From Paenibacillus bovis (GTDB lineage: Bacteria; Bacillota; Bacilli; Paenibacillales; Paenibacillaceae), in contig NZ_CP013023.1 of the NCBI RefSeq assembly GCF_001421015.2, positions 1,044,001-1,108,000 on the forward strand: a DNA stretch of 64,000 bases, in the 5' to 3' direction. The translations under genes and the position numbers were made by a program. The notes under the pieces were generated by a model, which saw only the letters and a program-made list of their open reading frames with translations, was not told the DNA's origin and did not search any database. Positions 17,349-25,938 of this stretch are shown piece by piece (positions within the stretch are counted from its first letter, which is position 1; every line of letters begins with the position of its first letter).

Positions 17349-17756
17349 TTACATCAGAAATGTTCCGATCACAAAGGAGATACCGATGATCAGCGAGCGC
17401 AGCAGCTGGGCCATGGCCATATTGCCGTTTTTGATCTGTTCGCACACTTTGGTGCTGGGTGTGATCAAATCGAATATGATATACACCAGACATAGAATTA
17501 CGATACCGACAGCGGACCAGATAATAACGTCCAGCCAGTTGTTCGAGTTAATAGATACCAGTCCGACGATAATACAGAGACCGAGCAGTTTGCTGCCCAT
17601 GTACATTCCTGCAGCTTCATTGCCTTCGGCGATCTCCTTGTTATCGTTATAGCGGGTAATCAGACTGAATATATAATAGCCGACCAGCAGTGCGGCGAAT
17701 AGAATTAAGAGTCCAATCCCGACATGTAATAAATCTGTTCCAAAATGTCTCAACAT
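17349..17756 (-). CDS. DUF350 family inner-membrane protein (YjfL-like)
   Basis: A 135-residue membrane protein with four hydrophobic helices (about 12-35, 50-70, 75-97, 110-133) and the conserved NDNKEIAEGNEAAG loop between helices 1 and 2 that marks DUF350. AGGAGGGTTA precedes the ATG. It is the last gene of the minus-strand cluster with the ATP-grasp enzyme and the DUF1190-like lipoprotein, the same trio as E. coli yjfL-yjfM-yjfC. DUF350 proteins are thought to be small membrane partners in envelope or ion stress; the biochemical role is not established. A 225-bp gap separates it from the ATP-grasp gene, containing only a small GGATTGA/TCAATCC hairpin (17847-17866). Confidence 0.88.
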   Translation of the reverse strand: MLRHFGTDLLHVGIGLLILFAALLVGYYIFSLITRYNDNKEIAEGNEAAGMYMGSKLLGLCIIVGLVSINSNNWLDVIIWSAVGIVILCLVYIIFDLITPSTKVCEQIKNGNMAMAQLLRSLIIGISFVIGTFLM

Positions 17757-17981
17757 TAACCCTCCTGTAAATTAAAATGCTTGTATGCATCTCGTATAAT
17801 TGTGCAATTATCGGTAGTTCCATCTGTTCGATAAGGTTTGATACGTGGATTGATATTGGTCAATCCGTGGAATCCTACCGCTTTGCAAAAGTATGCTCTA
17901 TCCATAGGATCGCGCGGAACAGTCGGTGCTGCCACAGAACTCTGTGCTGATTTCTCCAGGCATAGATCTACAGACCGGATA

Positions 17982-19457
17982 TCAATCCTGTCTTTCAGTT
18001 GGAGTCACTGCGGCTGCACAGTAGCAGGCCAGATTGTCGGTCACTTTACCACCAATCCGTGGCAGCAGACCGGCAAAGGTACCACCGATCACAAAAGCTC
18101 CAGTCAGCAGATATCCTTCATATGTGCCGGTATCCGTCACCGCTCGGATCGGCTCCATCGGATGCAGCTGCTGATAGATTTTAGGCTGCTGCTCGTAATA
18201 GGCAGTAATCGCTTCTGCGGCCAGCCGCTCTTGATCAGCTGTATCCGGCTCGGTAGGATCAGCGTTCTCGGAATTCCAGGCTACAGCATGGCTGCCAAAG
18301 GGCGTGTTGGAAGCAGGCGGATCGCCCGAATCCTGCAGGCTGGGACGATTACTGTCTGCATCGTCTCTATGTATCGCCTGATCGTTTTTCTGCGGCGTGT
18401 GTGCTTGCCCAGCTTGTTCGATGAGCCGGGTACCCTGGCCTTCACGTCCAAAGTATCCTTTGGACACATAGGGAATATGATTTTGACGAAACGGCTCATC
18501 TGTAAAATAGGTCGGCAGCAAATACTGCTTGATCCAGCTGCATTCTTCGGCATTATACAGGGTGAAACCGGCATAATCCTGCATCTGGTCATTGCGCTCA
18601 TACAGCGACCATAATGTCGCCATAAAGCCTTTGCTCTGTGTAAGAATATGCTGCGCTGGATTGATCAGACCGAGTCTGCCTTCGGCAACGAGCTGCAGCA
18701 AATCTTCTCCCACCGCCCGGCCGGTTTCTTCTTCACGGTCTTCAACCAGATATTCAAGCGGATAGAGGCGGTACAGGATAGTGATCTGTTCTTCCTGATC
18801 ATATAATCCCTGCTCCGGTACGATCTTAAGCTGTTCCAGCGGTACATAGACAGCTTCGATTCCGGCGATCTGGCACTGTTCCAGCAGGTACATCGTATTC
18901 ATCCGGTCTTCCTCATGCCAGTCATAGCTGGTGAAATGAATCTTTGGACCGAGGCCATGCTCCGAATAATAGGAGAGTGCTTCCCGAAACATATGCTGAA
19001 TCCGGGTGTTCATCATGTCCGAAGCAGGCAGCAGTCCGGATACATGCCGAAGCAATTCCTTTTCGATAAAAGCGACCTCCGGCACACCACTCGGGGTATC
19101 GGTATTATTTTCTATACATTTTGGTTCGCCATCCGGGCTGATAATCCAGTCCAGTCGGGTCAGTCCATCCCACGGAATCGACTGCCGGGCTGTATGAGCC
19201 AGCAGTGGATGGATACCCAGCTGCTCGATCAGATATTCATCAGGCAGATACTCCTGAACAAAATGCAGCGTTTTGCGGTACAGATGATCGACCCGCTCCG
19301 AACCGAGCCGGAGCTGCTCATATTCATCGGCAGTATAGACAGTCATAGCCGGCAGGCAGTAGGGCTGTCCATACATCGTATGGTAAGGAATACGGCGGGC
19401 AATCTCGCCGGTAAACAGCTGTTCCCGGGATAACGGAATCGTGACAGTCCTACGCAT
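17982..19457 (-). CDS. Glutathionylspermidine-synthase-like ATP-grasp ligase (YjfC/YgiC-like)
   Basis: A 491-residue ATP-grasp protein of the GSP_synth family. Recognisable parts are RLDWIISPDGEPKCIENNTDTPSG (about 101-124), the substrate loop IHFTSYDWHEED, INPAQHILTQSKGFMATLW (ATP-grasp lysine region) and YVSKGYFGREGQGT. Paralogues in E. coli (YgiC, YjfC) lack the amidase half and do not make glutathionylspermidine; they are believed to ligate an amine or peptide to an unknown target. A hydrophilic stretch of roughly 60 residues (D, N, S, P rich, about 355-415) interrupts the domain just after GREGQGT and is probably a disordered insertion. The SD GGAGGATAAAGG overlaps the end of the upstream lipoprotein gene, indicating coupling. 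Confidence 0.87.
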   Translation of the reverse strand: MRRTVTIPLSREQLFTGEIARRIPYHTMYGQPYCLPAMTVYTADEYEQLRLGSERVDHLYRKTLHFVQEYLPDEYLIEQLGIHPLLAHTARQSIPWDGLTRLDWIISPDGEPKCIENNTDTPSGVPEVAFIEKELLRHVSGLLPASDMMNTRIQHMFREALSYYSEHGLGPKIHFTSYDWHEEDRMNTMYLLEQCQIAGIEAVYVPLEQLKIVPEQGLYDQEEQITILYRLYPLEYLVEDREEETGRAVGEDLLQLVAEGRLGLINPAQHILTQSKGFMATLWSLYERNDQMQDYAGFTLYNAEECSWIKQYLLPTYFTDEPFRQNHIPYVSKGYFGREGQGTRLIEQAGQAHTPQKNDQAIHRDDADSNRPSLQDSGDPPASNTPFGSHAVAWNSENADPTEPDTADQERLAAEAITAYYEQQPKIYQQLHPMEPIRAVTDTGTYEGYLLTGAFVIGGTFAGLLPRIGGKVTDNLACYCAAAVTPTERQD

Positions 19458-19462
19458 AGCCT

Positions 19463-19912
19463 TTATCCTCCAAAGAAAGAGCTGGACGATCCACTACTGC
19501 CAAAGCCGCTGTGCGATCCGGATGAGCTGCTTTTGTGGGAAGAGCTGTACCCGCCAAAAAAGTACGAACCGCCATGGCTGCCACTGCTATAGTCATCATC
19601 ACAATTATAAGGATTGCCATTCTGGTCATATTCGCAGTAATCATCATCGTCTCCGCAGCCGGTCAAGGCTACAGGTACGACCAGCATAAGAGAGAACGCC
19701 GCCATGCGTGCTTTGGAGCCGAGCGTTCGAGCCGGCTTGTCCGCAGACGCAGCATGCTGCTGAACAGCAGATGTTTCTGTTAAGGCACCGGTAATCTCAG
19801 GCAGCGATTCGGGCTTGCCGGTATGAGCGGCAGCAGCCGGTAATGGATAGATGGAACGTACAGATGGGTCAGACAGCAGTGTCTCGGGCTGGTTATGTAA
19901 ATCCTTTGTCAT
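19463..19912 (-). CDS. DUF1190-like membrane-anchored protein (YjfM/YgiB-like)
   Basis: A 149-residue protein. A 65-residue hydrophilic N-terminus is followed by a single hydrophobic segment ending in a lipobox-like ALTGC (about 72-85), then an acidic, cysteine-containing stretch (DDDDYCEYDQNGNPYNCDDD) and a C-terminus made almost wholly of Ser, Gly, His and Phe. The DUF1190 proteins YgiB and YjfM share the late hydrophobic segment, the acidic Cys region and a Ser/Gly/Phe-rich end. The start ATG overlaps the upstream stop (ATGA). Order and neighbours match yjfLMC. The assignment is by architecture and context because the sequence is low complexity. Confidence 0.75.
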   Translation of the reverse strand: MTKDLHNQPETLLSDPSVRSIYPLPAAAAHTGKPESLPEITGALTETSAVQQHAASADKPARTLGSKARMAAFSLMLVVPVALTGCGDDDDYCEYDQNGNPYNCDDDYSSGSHGGSYFFGGYSSSHKSSSSGSHSGFGSSGSSSSFFGG

Positions 19913-20394
19913 CCGTGTCTCACCTCACTCAGGAAAAACATGACTTTCTGACGATCTGCATCCAGTACGGTATAGAGCATATCGTAAGTGACTCCGTTCT
20001 CTACCCAGTAATGATCCAGCAGGCGGCGGGCAATATCCAGAGCAGCCATGGAATAATCATAGCCGCTGATCCGCTCAAAGCTGTCACCATTCCACACCCA
20101 GTATTCGGGCTGCAGGGAAGAGGGATAATCTTTTTGCCCGGTAATGGTACGGGCCAGACTTTTCTGATACGGATAAGGCAGTTCCTCTGCGAAAGGACGC
20201 GCATACACAATATGCTGCCCGGTGTTTTCGGATTCGTGGGATATATGTACCCAAATCCGGTGATTCAGTTTGATAGCGTCTACAAGCTTGTGCACAAAAA
20301 GCTCATCCGAATGCATGGACGGATATTCATGAATCCGACCCAATTCGCGCTGTTTGTCCTCTGACCATTCTATGTAGCGTAGAGGATAATGCAT
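19909..20394 (-). CDS. Uncharacterised protein, first gene of the yjfLMC-like operon
   Basis: A 161-residue soluble protein, rich in aromatic residues and charged, with no signal peptide or membrane helix. The N-terminus HYPLRYIEWSEDKQRE and the central PEYWVWNGDSFERISGYDYSM do not match a family I can name. In E. coli the corresponding upstream genes are yjfI, yjfJ (PspA-like) and yjfK (DUF2491). A DUF2491-like role is possible from position, but I cannot support it from motifs. The ATG at 20394 was chosen because AAAGGGAGTGAACATC lies directly before it; a longer in-frame start lacks an SD. Its stop overlaps the lipoprotein start. Confidence 0.7.
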   Translation of the reverse strand: MHYPLRYIEWSEDKQRELGRIHEYPSMHSDELFVHKLVDAIKLNHRIWVHISHESENTGQHIVYARPFAEELPYPYQKSLARTITGQKDYPSSLQPEYWVWNGDSFERISGYDYSMAALDIARRLLDHYWVENGVTYDMLYTVLDADRQKVMFFLSEVRHG

Positions 20395-20733
20395 GATGTT
20401 CACTCCCTTTTGAATCTTTCGTTTCAAGTACATCCATGTTTACGCATCCTGGCATAAAAAGATGCACAATTTCCATTTTCCGATAAAAAGCCCTATTTGC
20501 AAACAGGAAATTTTAACCAGAAAAAATCCGGATAAGGTGCAAGCAGACATGGGTAGCAAAGAGTACACTTGGACTACGCTGACTAATGTTTATCACCACC
20601 ACGCCAGAGTTGCAGTCTGCACTACTATCCGCTGTATAATGAACGCAGCAACGTTTCTGGCATGAACTGCGAATCAGTCATGCTTTCCTTGGATGAACGT
20701 CTGTCTCTTGTGAATAACAGGGAGGGATGGCAG
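20395..20733. other. Divergent promoter region, no gene
   Basis: This 339-bp region separates the yjfLMC-like operon from the glycosyltransferase gene. Short open frames exist on the plus strand but none has a ribosome-binding site. No riboswitch or strong palindrome was recognised. Confidence 0.6.
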
Positions 20734-22032
20734 ATGAGAATCACACCACCAGAAAATAAAAAAGTTTCGGTAGAACGTATTTCGCTGCGCAGTCTTAGAA
20801 AAGAGATGACCCGTCAGGAGTGGTGGGCGCTGGCTCTGCTGATGGCTGCAGGCCTGGGAATACGGGTCTGGTTCGGCAGACAATACGCCGGTTTTGTCAG
20901 CGATCAAGAGCTGTTTGTGCAGTGGATGAATCAGGTGAGGGAATATGGACTCGGGAGCGTCTATCTTCATAATGGCGGCATCAATTATCCGCCGCTGTTT
21001 CTCTGGCTGCTTCATGGATATGGAGCTGTACTGCAGCTGCTCGGCATCACTGCAGCACCCGGATCATTATCTTATAAAAGTATTCTGATCCTGCTAGATA
21101 TGCTGGCTCTGCTAGCAGTAACATGGTGGTCGGCAGGGCGCGCGGATCAGCGGCTGCGCTGGATGGTACTGGCAGGATTTGCCCTGAATCCGGCGCTAAT
21201 CGTCAATAGCGCAGTCTGGGGACAGGTGGATATTCTGAATGGCATGCTGATGGCCGGTTCGATCTTGCTGCTGCTTGCGTCTCCGCTGGGTGCAGGTATT
21301 TTGTTTGCGCTGGCGCTGTTGACCAAGCTGCAGTCGATTATTATCGCTCCAGTACTGGGCTGGTATGTGCTGCGTGAGCTGGCTAGCAAGCGATTTCGTC
21401 CGCTGCTGTGGATCGTTATCGGGATATGTATTCCTTTTGCTGGGATCAGTCTGTATTTTGCTGGTTATGGCGGCCTGGGAGCGATGCTCCGGGCAGCTTA
21501 TCTGAGCGCGGTCGGCATGTATACCCAGGTTACGATGAACGCACTGAATATCTGGTATTACCTGGTCGGTACCGCACCTATTACGAGTGATACGGTACGA
21601 TTATGGGGAGTGATTTCGCTGCGCAGTATCGGATTTCTGCTGCTGTTCATGGCTGTGATCTATGCAGGAATTTATCTATGGAAGCTGCGCACGATCAATA
21701 CCGCTGCTCTGCTCAAGGCAGGGGTATGGGTATCCTTTGCCTTTTTTATGCTGCCGACAGAGATTCATGAACGCTACAGCATTCCTGCTCTGGTCCTGCT
21801 CCTTTTTACCGTTATACTGGATCGGAAATGGATCGGTCTGGCAACCTTGCTCAGTCTGACCATTACCTACAATCTGTGGCAGGTCGTAAACAGCCAGCTG
21901 CAGATAACCGGCGGTATACTGGTTACCTGCCTGCATGTGATTGCCTTGCTTTGGATGGCAGTTCTTATGCTGCTGGAGCTGCGCAATAACCGGACTGATA
22001 TCCCACCTGTATCAAATAATCGAAGCTACTAG
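20734..22032 (+). CDS. GT-C superfamily membrane glycosyltransferase
   Basis: A 432-residue polytopic membrane protein with about ten hydrophobic segments. The first extracytoplasmic loop carries the acidic GFVSDQELFVQW and the NYPPLFLWLLHGYG motif, as in GT39/GT87-type polyprenyl-phosphate-dependent mannosyl or glucosyl transferases. Later landmarks are NPALIVNSAVWGQVD, LTKLQSIIIAPVLG and LPTEIHERYSIPAL. The ATG at 20734 has GGAGGG 7 nt upstream; an earlier in-frame ATG at 20662 lacks one. The sugar donor is probably lipid-linked and the acceptor outside the membrane, but neither can be named. It stands alone, followed by a terminator-like hairpin. Confidence 0.85.
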   Translation: MRITPPENKKVSVERISLRSLRKEMTRQEWWALALLMAAGLGIRVWFGRQYAGFVSDQELFVQWMNQVREYGLGSVYLHNGGINYPPLFLWLLHGYGAVLQLLGITAAPGSLSYKSILILLDMLALLAVTWWSAGRADQRLRWMVLAGFALNPALIVNSAVWGQVDILNGMLMAGSILLLLASPLGAGILFALALLTKLQSIIIAPVLGWYVLRELASKRFRPLLWIVIGICIPFAGISLYFAGYGGLGAMLRAAYLSAVGMYTQVTMNALNIWYYLVGTAPITSDTVRLWGVISLRSIGFLLLFMAVIYAGIYLWKLRTINTAALLKAGVWVSFAFFMLPTEIHERYSIPALVLLLFTVILDRKWIGLATLLSLTITYNLWQVVNSQLQITGGILVTCLHVIALLWMAVLMLLELRNNRTDIPPVSNNRSY

Positions 22033-22082
22033 CAGTATGGATTAATCGAAATTATTAGCATTATGCATATTGGAAAATAAAT

Positions 22083-22149
22083 AAGCCGCACTGTAAAGTG
22101 AGTCTTTGATTTGGAACATATAGCTTTACTGTGCGGCAGCTTATTTTTA
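22083..22149 (+). terminator. Hairpin with T-tract after the glycosyltransferase gene
   Basis: GCCGCACTGTAAAG pairs with CTTTACTGTGCGGC across a 26-nt loop, followed by CTTATTTTTAA. It ends 24 bp before the acetyltransferase start, so it could also act as a leader attenuator. Confidence 0.7.
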
Positions 22150-22172
22150 ATTCGGGAAGGAGGCTGACTGTA

Positions 22173-23126
22173 ATGAGACAAACAAGGAACGGCGCATCGG
22201 CAATGATTCCGGCAATAGCCCGATTGATCAGCGAACAGAATGCCAAACCGGCTCATCATGTCGGTTACTGTGGAACAAAGGCGGAGGAGATTGCATACTC
22301 CATACATGAAGAATTTGGGGAGTATGAATTGGAGCGTTATGTGACCCTTTTATATGAACAGGGAGAGCTGATAGGACTGCTGCTGCTGGATACGGATGAA
22401 GAAGAGGGTCAGGCTGAACTCTGGGGTCCTTTTATCCTGACAGAAGATTCTTATGAATGGCAGATGGCTGCCGATCAACTGTGGGCAGCTGCTGTAGATA
22501 AATGTTCACCTTCCATTCAGATTATTGCCGGATTCTATCATATACATAATTATCATGCCCTTGCCTGGATGCAGGCCAAACAAGCTGCAAAGCAAGGACA
22601 GCATAGTATACTGAAGCTGGAAAAGCGGCCGATACAACCTGTCACTTCAGATACCATCGGCGATCATCAGCTGCAGATTGTCGATATTGGAGAAATGATT
22701 AATACCTTATCCGCTCTGTCAGCTAACCAATCTGCCTATCTATACCTGTTCCGCAATCTGCATAACGAATGTTTTCCATCTACTTATTATGCGGCCGATA
22801 CCATTTTGAACCGCCTGGATCAAGACAATCGATTATTTGTATGTCTGAACCAAAATGAGTTTGCTGGTTATGTCTATCTGGAAGGAAACTGTGAATTTCG
22901 GGAAGGTCAAATCGAATATATCGCGGTAAGACCCGATCGCCGCGGTAAAAAGATTGGATTATATCTGCTGCATTATGCCCTACAGCATCTGTTTGAATAT
23001 ATTCAGGTCGAGGAAGTCTCTCTCTGTGTAAATAAAAGCAACCCCGCAGCCATAAACCTGTATCACAAAGCCGGATTCCATACCACAAGCGAATTGCAAT
23101 ATATCAGCCTCCAGCTTGATCGATAA
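22173..23126 (+). CDS. GNAT family N-acetyltransferase, two-domain
   Basis: A 317-residue protein. The C-terminal GNAT domain (about 185-315) is clear: IEYIAVRPDRRGKKIGLYLL is the acetyl-CoA pyrophosphate loop (R/Q-x-x-G-x-G/A type, here RRGKKIG), and CVNKSNPAAINLYHKAGF is motif B. The N-terminal 160 residues look like a degenerate second GNAT fold (LLYEQGELIGLLLLD, ELWGPFIL). The ATG at 22173 follows AAGGAGG; a longer in-frame start at 22131 lies inside the preceding hairpin. The acceptor is unknown. Confidence 0.88.
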   Translation: MRQTRNGASAMIPAIARLISEQNAKPAHHVGYCGTKAEEIAYSIHEEFGEYELERYVTLLYEQGELIGLLLLDTDEEEGQAELWGPFILTEDSYEWQMAADQLWAAAVDKCSPSIQIIAGFYHIHNYHALAWMQAKQAAKQGQHSILKLEKRPIQPVTSDTIGDHQLQIVDIGEMINTLSALSANQSAYLYLFRNLHNECFPSTYYAADTILNRLDQDNRLFVCLNQNEFAGYVYLEGNCEFREGQIEYIAVRPDRRGKKIGLYLLHYALQHLFEYIQVEEVSLCVNKSNPAAINLYHKAGFHTTSELQYISLQLDR

Positions 23127-23213
23127 TATAATAGTAATCGACAACATAGTAATAATAATGGTACGAGTAAAAGTAAAAATATCAAGATAACACCAATAGT
23201 CACTGTAACCCCG

Positions 23214-23332
23214 GAACGGCGGAGAGGAAATAAGGGCAAAGGACGACATTGGAGTGCGGGAATCTACATTCTCTCCTACTCGGTAGATTCCTGCGCTCCA
23301 CCGGAGGACGTGCCCTTATTCCTCTCCAGAGT
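23214..23332 (+). repeat. Long hairpin element, copy B
   Basis: Flank GGCGGAG, outer arm GGAAATAAGGGC paired with GCCCTTATTCC, core strand 1 AAAGGACGAC (23238-23247), inner arm TGGAGTGCGGGAATCTAC paired with GTAGATTCCTGCGCTCCA, a 15-nt loop, core strand 2 CCGGAGGACGTG (23301-23312). It lies between convergent genes, before the shared terminator at 23385. The rest of the 23127-23494 gap holds no gene. Confidence 0.82.
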
Positions 23333-23384
23333 GGATAACCTAGCCCCTTTTTCATACATTAGCTCCCCAAATCCCATACCAATA

Positions 23385-23450
23385 TGTAAATAAAAAGGCT
23401 GATGATATACACGGTGTTTGGGTGCATATCATCAGCCTTTTTCTATTTAC
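23385..23450. terminator. Bidirectional terminator between the acetyltransferase and tdk
   Basis: A long stem (AAAAAGGCTGATGATAT with ATATCATCAGCCTTTTT, extended by GTAAATA/TATTTAC) has A-rich and T-rich flanks, suiting both strands. Confidence 0.9.
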
Positions 23451-23494
23451 ATTATCCTATCCGCAGCATAACCATCAACCAACGACACCCGCGT

Positions 23495-24064
23495 TTAGAT
23501 CGGCGGATTGTTATAACACTTGCGGCACACCGGATAGTAACTCTCGTTGCCGCCGATCTGGATCTGCTCTCCGGTATACACAGGACGTCCATCTTTCATA
23601 CGCAGATTCATGGTCGCTTTGCGTTCGCAGAACCAGCAGATTGTTTTCATTTCCTCGATCTTGTCGGCATACAGCAGCATATACTTGCTGCCTTCAAACA
23701 GATGATTCTGGAAATCATTTTTCAGTCCGAACCCCATCACCGGAATATTCAGTTCGTCCACGATAGCGACCAATTGCAGCACGGATTCCTTGTTCAGGAA
23801 CTGGCATTCATCGATCAGTACACAGGAAGGCTTGGGTGTATAATTCTGGACAATCGTATAGATGTCCGTATCTTCATGAATAGCAATAGCCTGACGGCGT
23901 ACACCGATCCGGGAGGAGACATAACCCATCTCATCGCGCGTATCCAGCGCCGAAGTGAAAATCAGGACATGCTTGTTTTGTTCTTCATAGTTATGGGCAA
24001 CCTTGAGAATCTCGATCGACTTGCCGCTGTTCATTGCGCCATATTTAAAAAATAACTGTGCCAA
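23495..24064 (-). CDS. tdk: Thymidine kinase, type II
   Basis: A 189-residue salvage enzyme phosphorylating (deoxy)thymidine with ATP. The P-loop [10 protein letters not shown] is at about 7-16, the catalytic DECQFL near 90, the lasso region is [20 protein letters not shown], and the structural zinc cysteines appear as CWFC and CRKC. TTG at 24064 was chosen because it gives the family length and has AAAGGGG 11 nt upstream. The frame stays open further upstream, but that extension has unrelated composition and would run into the Hpt gene. It ends at the bidirectional terminator. A 89-bp gap separates it from the upstream Hpt gene on the same strand. Confidence 0.93.
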   Translation of the reverse strand: MAQLFFKYGAMNSGKSIEILKVAHNYEEQNKHVLIFTSALDTRDEMGYVSSRIGVRRQAIAIHEDTDIYTIVQNYTPKPSCVLIDECQFLNKESVLQLVAIVDELNIPVMGFGLKNDFQNHLFEGSKYMLLYADKIEEMKTICWFCERKATMNLRMKDGRPVYTGEQIQIGGNESYYPVCRKCYNNPPI

Positions 24065-24153
24065 TGGGAAAAAAGCCCCTTTCTCAGTATCATTTGCTCT
24101 GTCAGCCTGATCTATTGTAACAGGAAATACCGCAGAGACCAATGCTGTACGAA

Positions 24154-24498
24154 TCAGGCAGAGGCTTGTTTGAGCAGATGATCCAGTGTCGTCACCAGAT
24201 GATGCAGATGCTCCATCTCGGATGGCGTACAGTCGCGTGGAGGCTCCTGCAGCACGATAGCCAGAATATCTCCGCATACCGTGTCCATCTCTTCGTAGGA
24301 CAGCAGCAGTGCCAGCCCTTTGATCGCATGGGCATGACGATGGATTGCATATTGAAGACCGGCTAATCCGGCACGGGAAGAATCATTATAATATTCACGA
24401 AAAAGGGTACGCAAATCGGCCATTTTCAGCTCGGCGTCCTCAAGAAAATGAATACGGGTCTGTTCCATCATTCGCTCATAGCGATCTGCTTTGGACAT
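24154..24498 (-). CDS. Hpt domain phosphotransfer protein
   Basis: A 114-residue stand-alone histidine phosphotransfer protein. The phosphorylatable histidine is in HAHAIKG (about H57), with the usual small residues and Gly afterwards, inside a four-helix bundle pattern. The ATG at 24498 has GGAAGAAGGAAA upstream; an extension of the frame to 24642 lacks a start signal. Such proteins relay phosphate between hybrid kinases and response regulators. The hybrid kinase at 34370, which ends in a receiver domain, is one possible partner, though nothing here shows a direct link. Confidence 0.85.
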   Translation of the reverse strand: MSKADRYERMMEQTRIHFLEDAELKMADLRTLFREYYNDSSRAGLAGLQYAIHRHAHAIKGLALLLSYEEMDTVCGDILAIVLQEPPRDCTPSEMEHLHHLVTTLDHLLKQASA

Positions 24499-24766
24499 AT
24501 AAGTTTCCTTCTTCCATGATAGGGATGCGCGATAAGCAGCGAAATCCGGGACGGTTACAGCCGGATAATTGTCGAAAAAACAAGGATAAATCGATACATG
24601 ACCATATGCGTAGAATGACAAAACACTTTTCGAAAATTCCAAAAATAGTAAAAAGGAGCTTTTTTATTTTAACATAATTATAATCGGTTCGTGAATGAGT
24701 GGGAATGGTAAAATACATCAAATTTTAAATAATTCCAAGAGTGAAATAATATTTTGAATAAATCTA
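24499..24766. other. Intergenic stretch between the Hpt gene and csoR
   Basis: AT-rich sequence that should hold the promoter of the Hpt gene (minus strand). No open frame or hairpin of note was seen before the CsoR-controlled promoter that begins at 24767. Confidence 0.5.
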
Positions 24767-24795
24767 TTGTATACCCCCATAGGGTATGTTAGGAT
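24767..24795 (+). promoter_or_regulatory. csoR promoter with CsoR box in the spacer
   Basis: -35-like TTGTAT (24767-24772), 17-bp spacer, -10-like TAGGAT (24790-24795). The spacer contains the pseudo-palindrome ATACCCCCATAGGGTAT (24771-24787), which fits the known CsoR operator pattern of G/C runs flanked by TA. Autoregulation of csoR by copper is expected. Confidence 0.8.
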
Positions 24796-24864
24796 GAGGT
24801 TACAAGATCGTTTCTCCTGTTGTCCGATAATTGGATACAAGGAGAAGTGAGAGGAGGCAATGCA

Positions 24865-25218
24865 ATGGAAGAAGCCGGAATGATCCGGGAAGAATATCCA
24901 CAGAATACAGCTCTGGCTGATCATACGGAGTGCAGCAGCACCCGGCGCAGTCATCATTCCGACGAGATGAAGACCAATATGGTCCGCCGTCTTAACCGGG
25001 TCGAAGGACAGATTCGCGGCATCAAGGGCATGATCGAGAAAGATACGTATTGCGATGATGTTTTGAACCAGATTGCCGCTGCCCAATCCGCACTGAACTC
25101 GGTCGGTCGCCTGCTGCTGGAAGGTCATATGAAGAGTTGCGTCGTCGAACGTATAGAAGCCGGCGAGAATGAAGTGATTGATGAACTGCTGATTACGATT
25201 AATAAATTATTGAAATAA
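24865..25218 (+). CDS. csoR: Copper-sensing transcriptional repressor CsoR
   Basis: A 117-residue four-helix repressor that releases DNA on binding Cu(I). The copper ligands are C63, H88 and C92 with the B. subtilis spacing (25 and 4 residues), in TYCDDVLNQI and EGHMKSCVVE. The VRRLNRVEGQIRGIKGMI helix contains the DNA-contacting basic residues. The first 33 residues are a non-conserved hydrophilic tail. The ATG at 24865 follows GAGAGGAGG. CsoR boxes occur before this gene and before copA, giving the usual circuit of csoR-copZ plus copA. Confidence 0.95.
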   Translation: MEEAGMIREEYPQNTALADHTECSSTRRSHHSDEMKTNMVRRLNRVEGQIRGIKGMIEKDTYCDDVLNQIAAAQSALNSVGRLLLEGHMKSCVVERIEAGENEVIDELLITINKLLK

Positions 25219-25221
25219 AAT

Positions 25222-25293
25222 GGATGAAGCAACAACATCCATTTAGGATGAAGCAACAACATCCATTTAGGATGAAGCAACAACATCCATTTA
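25222..25293 (+). repeat. Three exact 24-bp tandem repeats between csoR and copZ
   Basis: Three head-to-tail copies (starting 25222, 25246, 25270) of a unit beginning GGATGAAGCAACAACATCC, plus a partial fourth. Each unit contains GGATG and CATCC, so each could form a small hairpin. The array begins 3 bp after the csoR stop. The rest of the spacer to copZ is unremarkable. Confidence 0.95.
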
Positions 25294-25377
25294 GGATACT
25301 AATGCTCCGTCCATTTGGCTGAGGAACTACTATCTATTCAGAATCAAGCACCAATACACATTTGAGGAGGAATACAC

Positions 25378-25599
25378 ATGACACAAATGACACAGGTAAC
25401 ATTGGAAGTAGAAGGGATGTCCTGCCAGCACTGCGTAAAATCCGTCGAAGGTGCACTTGCCGAGATTGGCGCTACAGGAAAAGTAAATCTGGAAGCCAAA
25501 TCTGTAGATATCGAATATGATGCACAGCAGCTGGATGTTGTGAAATTAACAGAAGCGATAGAAGAACAGGGATACGATGTTGTCTCTGCTGGAGCCTGA
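25378..25599 (+). CDS. copZ: Copper chaperone CopZ
   Basis: A 73-residue heavy-metal-associated domain protein with the Cu(I)-binding motif GMSCQHC (C16 and C19), beta-alpha-beta-beta-alpha-beta pattern, and Tyr near residue 66 (EQGYDV) as in Bacillus CopZ. It delivers Cu(I) to CopA and to CsoR. GAGGAGGAATACAC precedes the ATG. It follows csoR with a 159-bp spacer carrying the tandem repeat and is probably cotranscribed with it. Confidence 0.95.
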   Translation: MTQMTQVTLEVEGMSCQHCVKSVEGALAEIGATGKVNLEAKSVDIEYDAQQLDVVKLTEAIEEQGYDVVSAGA

Positions 25600-25838
25600 G
25601 AATTCGAACGCTTGAGCAGTCTATCGCAGCAGCGACAGACTGCATGCTAACCGTGGTTGAATAGGTGCTGTACACCCGGCATTCGTTTTGCAGCGGACTG
25701 TATCCGGTGCCGGGTAGTGCAGGACATATCTGTCTCCCGGAAAGTAGGCAAGTGATACAGATAGATCCCGATCCCGGTTCGCATATCCGACAATGCTGTA
25801 TAGACAGCAGTGTAGCCAAGCCCGTATGGGCTTTTATT
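25600..25838 (+). terminator. Hairpin-rich spacer ending in a terminator after copZ
   Basis: The 25600-25938 gap holds no gene. It contains two larger inverted repeats (CAGTCT/AGACTG near 25619-25644; CCCGGC/GCCGGG near 25676-25725) and ends in AAGCCCGTATGGGCTTTTATTT (25818-25838), a short terminator. copA therefore has its own promoter just downstream. Confidence 0.6.
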
Positions 25839-25850
25839 TAACAGAAAAAT

Positions 25851-25867
25851 GTACCCCCTGGGGGTAT
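25851..25867 (+). promoter_or_regulatory. CsoR box upstream of copA
   Basis: GTACCCCCTGGGGGTAT contains a perfect 15-bp palindrome (25852-25866) and shares the ACCCC/GGGTAT pattern with the csoR box at 24771. It lies 71 bp before the copA start. Confidence 0.85.
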
Positions 25868-25938
25868 TTAAAAAGTAAAATATTACCCGTATACCATTCA
25901 ATATATGAATAAAAAAATGACAGACAGGAGGTTACGTC

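Noticed and set aside
20395..20733. Small gene at 20462-20665 (plus)
   Set aside because: No ribosome-binding site and no resemblance to a known family.
24065..24277. Longer N-terminus for thymidine kinase
   Set aside because: The extension runs into the Hpt gene, has unrelated composition, and the family begins at the P-loop region.
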